From contig JAOANR010000003.1 in assembly GCA_030278955.1 (NCBI GenBank), positions 22,095,050-22,159,049 of the forward strand: a DNA stretch of 64,000 nt, written 5' to 3'. The notes beneath the pieces were generated by a model that was not told the DNA's origin, searched no databases, and saw nothing but the letters and a program-made list of their open reading frames with translations. Source of the DNA: Hygrophila difformis (taxonomy: Eukaryota > Streptophyta > Magnoliopsida > Lamiales > Acanthaceae). Both the position numbers and the translations under genes were made by a program. Positions 11,262-22,639 of the stretch are shown here, piece after piece; the first letter of the stretch is position 1; every line of letters begins with the position of its first letter.

Positions 11262-11639
11262 TTTTTCTTCTTTTCTTTATACTCCCTTTTTTTTTCTTTT
11301 TTTTTTTGGGCAACAGCCAAGAAAAGCTAGGAAATAATCTTCTTTCAGATGAGAGATGGCATATGGGGATATTTTAATTTTATTTTATTTTATTTTTTTT
11401 GCATTGGAATAGTTTCAATCAAAGTATTGGTAAAGACGACATGGCTCCCATGCTGGCACAGCATGTCCTGGAGTATTTTATAACCATTGAATCTAAAACT
11501 AAATCAATGGTTAATATTGATTGCAGGGATAAATTTGTCATTGTACTTTTTAAATTTAAATAGTATAAAATTATACTAAGGATTACTTTCTTCACTTAAT
11601 AATTCTGTTCTCCTGCTTCCTCCATTTTTTAAATTTTTG

Positions 11640-13280
11640 CTACGGATCCACAGTGCACGTTGTTCCATTCACATTTTAAATCATTAGTAACTCAATTTTA
11701 GTACAAATAAAAATTCTAAAATTTAGATATTTAAAAACTACAAGATGAAACGAATCTAATAAGATCTCACTTGACTATATTTTAACTTGTATATCTATGA
11801 TGAAAATTGAAATCAAAGTTGTCCAATGAACACTACAGAATGTCCCATCCCACATGACAAAATGTTCAATACTTCAACACAGAATGGCACCTCCCTCATA
11901 ACAGAATATCAAATACTTCAACACAGAATGTCATATTCCACATGACATAATGTTAAATATTTCAACACAGAATGCCATATTCCACATGACAGAATGTTAA
12001 ATATAACAAACGGAATGGTTGAAATAGCAAGACAGAATGTTACATATAACAAGACAGAATATCATATTCCACGTGACAGAATGTTAAATACAGCAAAATA
12101 GAATGGTTGAAATAGCAATACAGAATGTTACATATAACAAGACAGAATATCATATTCCACGTGACAGAATGTTAAATACAACAAAATAGAATGGTTGAAA
12201 TAGCAAGGCAGAATGTCACATGTAACAAGACAGAATGTAACATATTTCGAGACAAAATATTATATTGTTTGTCATTCTGTTTCGGAATATGTCAACATTC
12301 TGTTTGATATGTTTTACCATTATGTTCTGAGTTTTTGTACATTATGTTGGGAATATATAGACATTCTATTTGAAGTACGTAAACATTCTGTTTTCAATAT
12401 ATTAACATTCTGTTTTCAATATATTAACATTCTGTTTGAAATATGTCTTCATTCAAAATGACATTGTGTTTCATTTAAATTGACATTATGTTTCATTCAA
12501 ATTGTCATTCTATTTTTATTTTTATTTTTGAAAAAAACATGCTGAAACCTAACATGTGTTACATTTGTATCATTTATTGTGTTAAAATCTAGGCATTATG
12601 TTTAACTTAAATTGACATTCTTTCTTAATACATCTAGCATTCTGTTTTGTGCATATGACATTATGTCTTATTATTTATGTAATATTATGTACCAAAGTCA
12701 TATAAATCTAACAATTATGTTTTCATTCAATATTACATTCTTTGTTAAATTATCATACGTTATATTATACTTCCTCCGTATTTAAATATATTAGTGTTTG
12801 CATAGTAAACACTATATTACTTACTTTTTTATTCGTAAATATTTTAAATCTGTAGAAGGCATCTTTTATAATCATGTTAGAAACTTAAGGCAGAATATTA
12901 GACATTTCAACGCATAATGTTAATAACATAATGTTATTATGAATGAAATACATTGACTAAAATATAAGAAAATATTAGATAATTTAAGACAGAATGTCAC
13001 TTCATACAAACAGAATGTTAGACAATGTTTATAGCCATTATGTTTCATGAGTTTAGTTATAACCGTTAGATCCAAATTTTGCCACTATTCATTATATTGC
13101 TTTGATATCACTTTTACCATAGTTATACAAATTAAAATATAGCAAAATTGGATCTTGTTATATTTGTATTGTCTTGTAGTTTTTAAAAATTGAACTTTTA
13201 GAATTTTTACTTGTACCGAATTTGAGTTATTAATAGTTTAAAATGTACAATGGACTGCGTGCACTGTGGGTCCGTAACAA
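11640..13280. repeat. Foldback element with inverted CAGAATGT arrays
   Basis: The outer arms are inverted: GCTACGGATCCACAGTGCAC on the left, with GTGCACTGTGGGTCCGTAAC on the right near 13260-13278. Next come inverted copies of a MITE-like body (about 11680-11830 and 13095-13245), the same body as at 26.2 and 35.5 kb. The left half carries many CAGAATGT words spaced about 20-25 bp. The right half mostly carries the inverse, ACATTCTG, until about 12660. The transcript of either strand could fold into a long imperfect hairpin. No protein is encoded. Confidence 0.75.
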
Positions 13281-13920
13281 ATAATAAAAAATAGAGAAAG
13301 TATTCTGAAAAGTTGTAAAAGCTACAAAAAGATATAAAGTTAAAATAAATTAATAAGGCAAGTAAAATTACATAAATATTCTTCCCACATCTACACCATT
13401 GATTTCATTAAAAAGTAGATCTAATGGCTATTATTTAAAGCAGGGCAATTTTGGTTCCAGTAGGAACGGTTTCGTGGTAAAGAATTGAATGGGCTATTAA
13501 AAAAGTAATTTTTACATTTGCATTGAGTTAACATAACTGACGAGTGACGACTTAGTCACATGCATTTATCTGTGCAGGACTTGACTATTTAGGACTTGAA
13601 GAAAACAAGATATTTAGAAAAATATTTTGGATGGGACATACATTGTGATCAAGTACCCAACTCCCAACATATAGGTTGGGGTAGGATCCTAATTCTTCTT
13701 CTTTATTTCTTCGTAATTTGTGTGGCATGGCAATAAAAATTACAAAGAAATAAGACAGTGTTGCCATTTTTAGCGAATGTTCAAAGAGATAGATTGTATT
13801 TTTTGGATGAGCCGAAGCCATGAAACATAGATTGTGTTCGATAATACTATAGTTTTAATGAGTTAAATACTTAATTTATTAATAATATTTAATAATTGAA
13901 TTGTAATGACGTAATTTTTT
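13281..13920. other. AT-rich spacer
   Basis: No recognised gene. AGTAGGAACGGTTTCGTGG near 13460-13478 resembles the ends of the CAGCGACA elements, so part of this may be the outer margin of the foldback element. The 78-codon minus-strand ORF at 13585-13821 has no visible domain. Confidence 0.5.
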
Positions 13921-14703
13921 TCGTCTTGGTTATGGTGCAGATTTTAGTCCGTGCGGACGGTGTGGATGCGCATCACAGCCATTGATCAATTTCATGATCG
14001 AAGGTTGTAATGATTAGCAGGGTTAGTTTCGTAATTTTACTTGTTAGGTACTTAATCTGTTGAATTCGCAACACATGATATACAATTCAGTGACATGGCA
14101 TACACAACTCAGCGATGGAGCCAATACAATTCAGCGACGCGACATATTCAATTCAATGACATTATTGTATTCATCTCAGCGATGTTTGAAGTTAGAGCCG
14201 TTTGAAGTTCATTGCGATTTTAAACGTATCTCAGCGACGAGCCTTCTCATAATTCAGCGACATGGCTAATAGAATTCAGCGACATTTGATATGCAATTCA
14301 GCAATATTATTGTATTCATTTCAGCGACACAATTTTATATATTTCCGCGACATAGTTCTGTGCATTTGAACGCATCTCAGCGACAGAATCAACACAGTTC
14401 AGCGACGTGACATATGCAATTTAGCGACAACGCTGATATAATTCAGCGACTTGATATAGTATTGCTCAGCGACATGATATAATATATTTCAGAGACATAT
14501 TTATGCATATCTCAGCGACATGTTATGCATATCTCAACGACATAATAGTGTATATTCAGCGACATGGTAAATGTAGAAACCATTTTATATTTTTTTTGAC
14601 AATTTTATCCTTTTTAATTTATAACCGTTAGATCTAATTCAATGGATGAGATTTTGTCTTCATCGTACTTCCAAATATTTTGGAAGCACCATAACCGTTC
14701 CCA
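13921..14703 (+). mobile_element. CAGCGACA-array element, copy A
   Basis: The ends carry GGTTATGGTGC (13928-13938) and GCACCATAACC (14686-14696), a perfect 11-bp inverted repeat. Between about 14072 and 14575 the word CAGCGACA or a one-base variant appears roughly every 20-30 bp, usually preceded by TT or TCT, with A/T-rich spacers. The flank holds ATAACCGTTAGATCTAAT. A homologous element lies in the opposite orientation at 56193-56940. It is noncoding and dispersed, probably a non-autonomous DNA transposon; the superfamily is not certain. Confidence 0.75.
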
Positions 14704-14884
14704 TTTTTTTTGCGGAACATAAAAGACGTAATTGATTAAGTACTGAATGTTAAGAGTAAAATTAATAGATTTGATGTTAATTTACTATGTATTATTAAAT
14801 CAAAAGTAACTAATTGAATTTTTTTTTTAATTATTGTTTCAAATTTATCTTATAATGACATGGTTACAATTAGGGTGGAAATAG

Positions 14885-15430
14885 GCTAGGCTGAGCTAGG
14901 CTTAGGCTCGAACGACCTAGGACTGCGTCGATTTTTTACGGCTTGAGTCTGGCCTATTACCTATGATAGGTCTATCTTATAGGCGTAAGCCTGTCATATT
15001 TATTTAAAGATGCCAATTTTTAAGCCTTGTAAAAGCCTGAGTAAACATTTTTAAAATTAAGTTAAAATTCTTTTATATATGTCCGGATATGATCTTAAAG
15101 TTGAAAGACATGAATTTGTGCACTTTGGCAAGTTGTTATCTACAACTATTTATATACGGGGAAAAACTTACAAATATTTTAAAAATTATATAAGATCAAA
15201 TTAATAATTAATCCAACATAAAATAATAATAATAATAATAATATCATATATTAATATGTAGTACAGATAAACAAATTAATAATAATGTTAAATAGGCCGG
15301 CATGGTAGGCCTAATAGGCTATAAAGTCTGATCTTTGCCTATTTAGCTAAATAAGTTTTCAAAATAGTCTGAGTCTGACCTGTTTATAAATAAAAAGTTT
15401 GGCCTGACCTCCCCTTTGGTAGGCCAGGCC
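14885..15430. mobile_element. hAT-like element rich in TAGGCC words
   Basis: It starts near TTAGGGTGGAAATAGGC and ends near TAGGCCAGGCCATAGGGG. In between are many TAGGCT/TAGGCC words in both orientations. The left terminus resembles the TAGGGGTG ends of the elements at 26.7 and 43.6 kb. I see no clear target duplication, so limits are approximate. A (TAA)n run lies near 15220-15242. Confidence 0.45.
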
Positions 15431-15434
15431 ATAG

Positions 15435-15530
15435 GGGAATAAAGAGGAATGATAGGGGGCCGAATGGGAATCGAACTACCAACATAAAGTTAGAAGTCAT
15501 AGATATAACCACTATGTCAAGTCTCTATTC
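15435..15530 (-). repeat. tRNA-derived SINE fragment
   Basis: On the minus strand a tRNA-like head reads CATAGTGGTTATATC (A box) and GGTAGTTCGATTCCC (B box), followed by a GGCCCCCTATC body like that of the complete SINE at 55464. The tail is missing. Confidence 0.65.
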
Positions 15531-15892
15531 CCTTTATATTCTTTTTCATTCAATATTCGATATACCGTAACCTCATTAAGGGTGAAAAAATCAATGTTAT
15601 CTAACCATAAATTACGTGGCAATTAATGCATGTGCATGTCCATGTAAAAGCTCTTGCTATGAGCCTATGACACGTGCATACACTTGGCTAAGATTTGCAT
15701 GATATTCTTCATTGGCTTATAAATAGCCTATATGTAATCAAATTGGTTGATAAATAAAATTGCCATCTTTCCATGACCATCTCACCGTGTCTATCTCTAT
15801 ACCACTTCTTTCACTTCAAGACACATATCATTTACCAAATAAATTAATCAATATTCAAAATCTAGTCAAATATAAATAAAAAAAAAACAACA
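15531..15892. other. AT-rich spacer
   Basis: No gene or clear repeat is seen; unique-looking intergenic sequence ending in an A-run at about 15880. Confidence 0.5.
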
Positions 15893-16075
15893 GGGCAAAG
15901 CCCACGGGCCGGCCCACCCCCGCTGCGGGCCCAACCTGCAAAAGCCCGCCCGCCGCGGGCTAAGCCCGTTTAGACCTGCATCTAAACGGGCCTTAAATTC
16001 TTAAGCCCGCCCCGCATATTTTGCCTTGCGGGGCGGGCCAGCCCAACGGGCTCGGCCCACATTGACACCTCTACC
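15893..16075 (-). mobile_element. GC-rich hAT-like fragment (GCCCG words)
   Basis: Strongly GC-rich island of repeated GGCCC/GCCCG words. On the minus strand it opens with TAGAGGTGTCAATGTGGGCC, a terminus like those of other hAT MITEs here. The opposite end is not clear, so this may be truncated. Confidence 0.5.
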
Positions 16076-16203
16076 TACTATCCTATAGTACCCAACTTGT
16101 TTTCTTCATACATTTATATAATCTACGATTGGGTATACATATATACAATACATTAACAAAATCTATTTAAGCTAATAGGCAATATTTCACAACTACTTCA
16201 CTG

Positions 16204-16362
16204 TATTTTATTTTTTATTTTTTATTTTTTATTTTTATGGAACAACCTATATAGGCTAGGAAAGATGTGGTAGAAGCTCATATCACACAAATTACAAAGG
16301 GACAAAGGGGAGGGATATGAGGCCGGGTGGGGGAATCGAACTCCAACCTTTAAGGATAGGGG
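16204..16362 (-). repeat. SINE, 3' part (split by a hAT-like element)
   Basis: On the minus strand the B box GGTTGGAGTTCGATTCC (16333-16349) is followed by a SINE body and a (TTTTTAT)-type tail at 16204-16238. The tRNA-like head with its A box is 9.6 kb away at 25981-26030. The two parts join across an 8-bp near-duplication, GATAGGGG and GATATGGG. Confidence 0.75.
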
Positions 16363-16639
16363 ATTGGCGGATCTAAGATTTTCATACAGGTAGGGCTGAA
16401 ATTTATTTTTTCAACTGTAAGCATACAAAATAATTATAAATATTTTTGTTAGTTCAATCTTAAGTCTAAGTTTAGTGAATTGTCAATGAAAATATATGAT
16501 GTTCGTCTAATTCTTTTGAAAAAATAGAGCAGTTTCGATCAAAATGAATATCAATTGACCTTTTTTTTTTTAATTCCATGTGTACCAATATTTAAATTTT
16601 TTTGAATAAATTCATGCTCAAAGCACACATTAAAAATAC

Positions 16640-16815
16640 CAACAGCAGTTGGCTTGAGTGAATGGGGGCTCTAGTCGCTTAAGCAAGGTCTCGGGTTCGA
16701 GCCTTGTGAATGCAAAAAACTGCTTTGGGAGAGCGCCCTTAATTGCCCTTGCAGATCTTCGAGGAATTAGTCTTGGGTCCAATGTAGCCTGGGGATACCC
16801 TGGTATTCACCTAAA
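16640..16815 (+). repeat. tRNA-derived SINE
   Basis: The head GTTGGCTTGAGTGAATGGGG has an A-box-like motif and CTCGGGTTCGAGCCTTG contains a B box. The body ends in an A-rich tail near 16815. It differs from the SINEs at 16.2, 55.5 and 57.4 kb, so it is a second family. The 77-codon ORF across it is not a gene. Confidence 0.65.
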
Positions 16816-16917
16816 AAAACACAATAACAATAATACTAAAAATAGTTCCACTAAACCTATACCCCACACTTGTACTATGTGTCTAACTTAATACGACTAT
16901 ATATATATATATATAGA

Positions 16918-16944
16918 CTAGTCAAACATCTGTGCGATGCACAG
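16918..16944 (-). other. Helitron 3' terminus: hairpin plus CTAG
   Basis: Plus-strand positions 16930-16935 and 16939-16944 are perfectly complementary (stem 6, loop 3). CTAG at 16918-16921 ends the element. The hairpin is the known termination signal of Helitron rolling-circle transposition. Confidence 0.88.
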
Positions 16945-18615
16945 TGTAAAAGGGATATACAACTGCTTATGGAGGAAGAAAAAATAATTATAGGTAAGTG
17001 TATGGGAGTTCATATTTATAACAATTTGTTTCTAAAGTAATTGGCACGAAAGAGCTACTAACTTTTAGATAGTTGCAAGACAATTCATTATAAGTGGTTT
17101 TTTTTGGGAGGAAACGAAAAAAAACCAAACTCTTTTATTTCTACAAAAAAGCACATGAGACTGTTTTGAATGATTCATCAGCAGGGAGATGAATTTTAGC
17201 TTCCATTTCCGATGTATAGCTAGCTAACCTGATTATGATAACAATTTTTTTGTAGTAATAGACTATTAACATCTCCTAACCTGATTATGATAACAGATTT
17301 TTGCCACAATAGCAGCAAACAAAAATTAGCAGAAAGATAGAATAATGTCTCTATCAGCATGCAGAGGTAGAAACATAAAGCATCTGAACAGGCCATTCCA
17401 GTAGGCTCAGCATTCATTAACCATGAAGGCTTTAAACAAAGTTGCAGCTTTGTATGACTTAATTTACTTAAATGCAACATAAATCATCTGAACTCTGAAC
17501 TTGTTATTCACTTAATTTAATTTCAGCTGAAGAAAAACTGGATTCCAGAAACTCAAATTGCATTCAAGCATAGTATGGCATATGGGGATATATAACTGAC
17601 CAAAATTATTTTTCAAACAATCAAACCAGAAAACCAAGCTTATCTAGGGTTTCCTTTCTCGATCAACACTTAAAGATGTTAAGAGTTTGATATAGACATT
17701 CACAAACACGAAAATTACCCAAAAAACAAAAATTCAAAGAGATCACCTACAGTTCATGGTGAATTGATTTGCCAGACCACATGCTAATTAAATTAGCAGA
17801 AAATATTCAGTAAATTTCGAAAGCATAGAAATATAAATTAAATGAAGTTAGGGTTTGGAAAAAGGACCTCGAAGTGAGAAGCTACGGGCAAACGGACAAA
17901 ACGTACAAAGAGGGGACCGATAGCTGTGTCGCAAAGGGGAGATGAATAAGCTATTTTTCCATTTAAAGCACCACAATTTTTAAAGACAAGTCTGACCGTG
18001 GATTATACATTTGCTCCTTCCAAGATGTGCACAACTTCCTGTAAATACACACCACAACTTGAACAGACCCATAATTTTCACGGCTTAGTTCTTTATAGCA
18101 TCTCTGCTCAAGGGAGATTGACATCTGTAATTTCAAATCAAAGCAAAGTATTAAGAATTTTTCCCCACAAGAGCAGAAAGAAGTGTACATACACCATTGA
18201 GTAATTATAATGTAGAAAAGAATATTCGCAACTAAAAAGAAAAAGTGGCAGGCTAATCAAGCAACATGACAATAATATACATATATGTGGGTGGTCAGTC
18301 GCCACATATTTTGAATACAATTGGCCATGAGAAGCATACGAGGGGACACAGAATAAGACATAAGCCATATATTAAAGAATCATAGAAAAAAGCAACGAAG
18401 ATATTCTGAAACTAATACAGCTTTCATTTCTCAAAGAAGTCACAAATATTGATATGGCATGTAAATCGGGTTTAGAACAAACATGTCTAAACAACCAAAT
18501 GCATCATTCTACAGGAAAATATGCTGGGACACAGCTAAAGCTTGTCGTTTAAGATTGATATCATAATTTCGAACATCATGGATTGTTAAAAAATGCTCCA
18601 AGATTTAAAACATAT
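16945..18615 (-). other. Helitron 3' region, mostly unassigned
   Basis: No captured gene is identified with confidence. On the minus strand near 18040 an acceptor-like TATTTACAG is followed by a short frame reading EVVHILEGANV and a stop. It looks like the last exon of some gene that I cannot name. The remainder is AT-rich with two short direct repeats of CTAACCTGATTATGATAACA near 17225 and 17280. Confidence 0.4.
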
Positions 18616-18629
18616 CCTGCTGAAAGACA

Positions 18630-19388
18630 TGTTAGGAACTGTCCCAAAAATGACAGGGAGTACTTGCTTGGGAAGCTCAGTTCGTTCATGTCCTTATCCG
18701 GTTTGCTTAATCTCACAACCAGATCAATATTTTCCCTGAAATGGCAGCAAAATTTATATTTTGAAATTGGTACTTCAAAATAGCTTTTCTACAAAGCAAA
18801 TGAGTGCTTACTGGAACAAATTTGATTGGCGATAAATTTCTGCAAAGTCCACACTGAGATGATTTTCCTTAGCTGAAGATGTAACTTCAAGAATCCACGC
18901 AGCAGGGTTATAACCTTGCCGTATTTGTTGAATTCCCGGAATGGCGTAGGGAAAGTTAAGACATAAGTAGCATCAAGGATCAATCATTGAGCAAAAATAA
19001 GCAGTGTATTTGCACAACGACATATATAGCTTACCTCAAAATATCGAATGAGTTTGGCAGAATTTGTCCCCAGCGGACCAGCATAAATGAGATGGCCGCC
19101 CCGTTTCATTAGTAATAGCTACAACGAGTAAGATTGAAATATCAATCTCCAATTCCAGCAGTGCCTTTATGATAATATTGCGTACTGGGAAAGGATATAA
19201 ACCTGATCAAAAGATTCAAAAATGTCGATGCTTGGCTGGTGAATGGTGCAAACAATTGTCCGACCAGTGTCAACTATGTCCCGCACAGCTCTCATCAAAA
19301 TTGTTGCTGCCCTGGCATCGAGTCGTGAGGTGGGTTCATCCATGAACACGATGGAAGGATTGGCAAAAAGCTCAACAGCAATGGTCAG
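18630..19388 (-). pseudogene. PDR-type ABCG transporter fragment (3' part)
   Basis: Four exon-like pieces encode part of the second nucleotide-binding domain of a full-size ABCG (pleiotropic drug resistance) transporter. 19203-19388 holds the Walker B/D-loop/H-loop region ([29 protein letters not shown]). 19035-19118 holds [16 protein letters not shown]. 18812-18935 holds GYNPAAWILEVTSSA. 18632-18735 holds LVVRLSKPDKDMNELSFPS. Introns between them have GT/AG borders. In intact family members the D-loop reads TSGLD; here Gly is Arg. The transmembrane domains and both Walker A motifs are absent, so no transporter can be made. The frame departs from the family just after 18632, marking a capture breakpoint. 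Confidence 0.88.
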
Positions 19389-19715
19389 TCTTTAGTGGCA
19401 ACCAGGTAAAAAAGCACAAACAGAATTAGGTTCTCATGGTTTTACCAAAGAGAGGTATACAATTAGCATAATGAAAAATTCAAACAAAATCAGAACAAAA
19501 TGACAAATATTTGTTTTTTTGCATGACATCAGCTGCAAATTGTGTGCTGGCAACAAATAATTATCTTCGCCATCTTTGGGTGGCAAATGCCCAGAGATCA
19601 GTTAAAAAAATTTAAAAGCAAAAGCATCACGCGAGCGTAATCCATCTCCAAAATATAATAAGAATTAGAAACAGGAAAGTCCAAAGGGCACATTAGAGTG
19701 ACAGTTCTACCCAAC

Positions 19716-21890
19716 CTGATCCAAAAGAAGTCCTTCAGATTGCTTTCAACCTCACGAATGATAATCTGCAATGACGCAATGTAACTAATATAAAGAGTTA
19801 TCTATTGGAGTCTGAAAAGATATGCCAAAACCAATATGTATGCACACCTTTGAGATGAGTTTTGTGTCATCCACAACTGAAAAAATGCTGGCAAGCACCT
19901 GAAATAATGGTTCAGTAGTAAATTAGGATATACAAATACGTGGCCAAAGATTTTGCAAGACTCAGAAAACGAGAAATAGAATGGTCATCTAAAAATTTCA
20001 TATACATACAGAGATAGTTTGCAAGGGTCCATATATGCAAGAATAAAAAGTTAAAAGCAATACATGCAGTCAAATGCATACCATAGCCCCATATTTGTCA
20101 AGATTTATTTTTTCAACATGGCCCTTCATTCCTTTGATAATCTTCTTCCGCTCCTACAACAATATGCCAGTTAATAAATATTTCAGAACAACTCACATCA
20201 TAGTGGTACAAAAAAAGAAAAGAAAGAAATTGTGATTTTGAATGAACCTTTGCACTCCCATGCCTGATACAAAGCATGCCAAGCCTTGATCCGTCCTTGG
20301 TGTGTATCATTCGAACGAGAAGTAGACCTGACAACTGTTGAATGACATCTGCAGCAGAAGACTTCAAAAGAAAATAAAAAATGATTTAGATAGACAACAA
20401 AGGTTTGTAAACAGACCATTGTCTTCAAAATGCGTCAAGCATAGTATGTTGAATAAAAAAATCAACAGACATCAACACACCTGATCAGCAATGCTAAAGT
20501 ATTCCATTAATGCTCTGTGCACAATAGAATGGTCCAATATCCCTTTCTCTAGGATTGGCTGAAGCACTGATGACATGTGGCGTAGGACTGATGACTTTCT
20601 TAGCTGCAGCTTAGTAATTACATCTTCTAATCTGTAATAGAAATTGAAAATAACATTGAGATAAATGTAATAAACAAAATACTGAAATCTATCATGGTCA
20701 ATCTCAGAGAGCATACATTAAAACAGTATCGGGAAAGAATAACTGCCTGTCTTGAAAAAATTAAGATAAACTGTAAACAGATTAATCCAATGCAATAAAT
20801 TCAAACCCAAATGCCAAAGCAAAAACATTTTTCATTTAACATAAAAGTTGCCTTACTCATAGTTGTAATGGCAAATGGCACAATGTGCCACAAAGCTTGT
20901 GCAATACCATGGCACACAATGCATGGCATGTGACATAGCAAAGAAAATTTTTCAATTGCATAAGCACCTCAAAGAATATAAATCTTCCAAAAAAAACAAA
21001 AAATTTATCACCACATTAAACCAACAAAGTTCAAAACACGTCAACATTAATATGAGTAGGGGGTGTGTTCAGCAGCACTGAGCACCAGTTTATGGTGCGC
21101 TATGCTAGCGTTTAGGTGTTTTGAGTACACCATTTTTTAGTGTAAAAAACATATTATGAGCTAAAGGTATAAACCTGTTAGATTAGCCCAATGTTCGATA
21201 ACCCATTAGGGTTTTGTATCTATTTATATGTCTGTGGTCCTACTACAAGTACAACTGGTTTTCTGATTAATAGAAATACATAATTTTACAAAAACACACA
21301 CGAAAAAGAAACATTGACATTTTTCGGAAGTGCTTCAATTATTTCAGCCCTCATTCATCATCACCATGGCAGGTGGCACATATGGTGCACACAACAGCAC
21401 ATTGCTCCATGGCACGCCAAAGAGAGGCCATGTGCCATGCCATAAGAAATGGAGCTGGGCTTATGCATATGCACCATGGCATGCAATTTCCAACTATGGT
21501 TTATTTACCTCTATCATGGTATAATGTAAACAAACTCGAGCTATTTCAAGTGGAAAACTTCATCCATAACACAATGACAAAATTAACAATAATATGAGGA
21601 GCTGAATTAGCTCCGAATTTATGTTATAATAAGCTACCTGCTCATTTTTATCTTTTAAAAAATTTCAATTCATAACAACTTATCAACAATTGAAATAAGA
21701 GACATGGTATTCCAAATAGAAACATCTCGATGAGGCATTCCGAAGGCTATAGAGGTATCAAAAGGAATGTGTCACCTGTTTTCCTTCGTTGTTACCATAT
21801 CCTTGAACAACTGAAGTTCTGGAGAATATAGTTCCATAAGAAGAGATTGCTTCTGAGTTGCATTCCCCAGTGTATACGCATGTTCAATAA
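19716..21890 (-). pseudogene. Pumilio-24/Puf-A (PUF6-type) gene fragment
   Basis: Six exons in order with GT/AG introns: 21776-21890, 20481-20631, 20248-20361, 20082-20153, about 19849-19911 and about 19716-19764. They encode central PUF-like repeats, including LGNATQKQSLLMELYS, SVLRHMSSVLQPILEKG, SSAADVIQQLSGLLLVRMIH and ASIFSVVDDTKL. The family (Arabidopsis APUM24, animal Puf-A, yeast Puf6) binds RNA and acts in nucleolar ribosome biogenesis. The N-terminus and C-terminal half are missing. The exons show no stop codons, so capture is recent or the piece is transcribed. It sits between two parts of an ABCG fragment, which places its capture after that of ABCG. Confidence 0.88.
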
Positions 21891-22019
21891 CTGCAAAACA
21901 AGGCTGAATGAATGACTAATCATGGTAACACAAATACAAGCATCGACAATAACAAGCAAGTTCGTAGATTTCATCTGTCATAACTATAAACGACAGGCAT
22001 GCTAAAGATTTCATTCACA

Positions 22020-22081
22020 CCGATCAGCCCTGTGCATAGTGGTGTTAGCTCAACCAGTTCGATAACCTCATCCACGAATGC
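22020..22081 (-). pseudogene. ABCG/PDR transporter fragment (5' part)
   Basis: After an acceptor (GATTTCAG) the frame reads AFVDEVIELVELTPLCTGLI, which in PDR transporters lies just upstream of the ABC signature of the second nucleotide-binding domain. The frame is lost after about 22030. The next homologous codons ([12 protein letters not shown]) appear only at 19388, beyond the Pumilio segment. The signature motif itself (LSTEQRKR in the family) is not seen and was probably lost at the breakpoint. Confidence 0.75.
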
Positions 22082-22473
22082 CTGAAATCGTAATGTCAAA
22101 AACTCTAGAAATGATTGTACAAGAACTGGAAAAGACAAGAAAAAATGAAATTAAATTACTCTTTGTGCTGCAAAGTCACATTATTGTTATGATGGAAACA
22201 AAGAGTGAACCTACCACACAAATTTATCACAGATTCAGGATAAATGAGAAAAAGGCAATCTGTGTTGTTAATAAGAAACCATATAGGATTAGTTTCAGAA
22301 TGTAAATTTGCTAATGACAGTAATAAGAAGCTCTCTCTCTGAAGGAGGTAACTTCACTTAAAAAATCATGAGTTGCACTCAGCCACTCATTCTTCTTAAG
22401 CTGAAAATTCCATGTAAACTTTTTCTAAAACGATATCTTGAACTTCGTACTCAGTTCTAAATGCAAAAAAATG

Positions 22474-22475
<2 letters not shown>

Positions 22476-22519
<44 letters not shown>
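22476..22519. repeat. (AG)n microsatellite
   Basis: Uninterrupted AG dinucleotide run of about 44 bp inside the Helitron, in noncoding sequence between the SPP and ABCG fragments. Confidence 0.97.
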
Positions 22520-22522
<3 letters not shown>

Positions 22523-22639
22523 TAATAAATAGGATTAAGAAGCAGTACAACATACTAAAACTGCTTTCAGAGTCGCCAAATATATCTCCGAATTTTTAGT
22601 TTAAGCTCGTCTCCATCTTTCATAAAAATAAGTAAAGTT

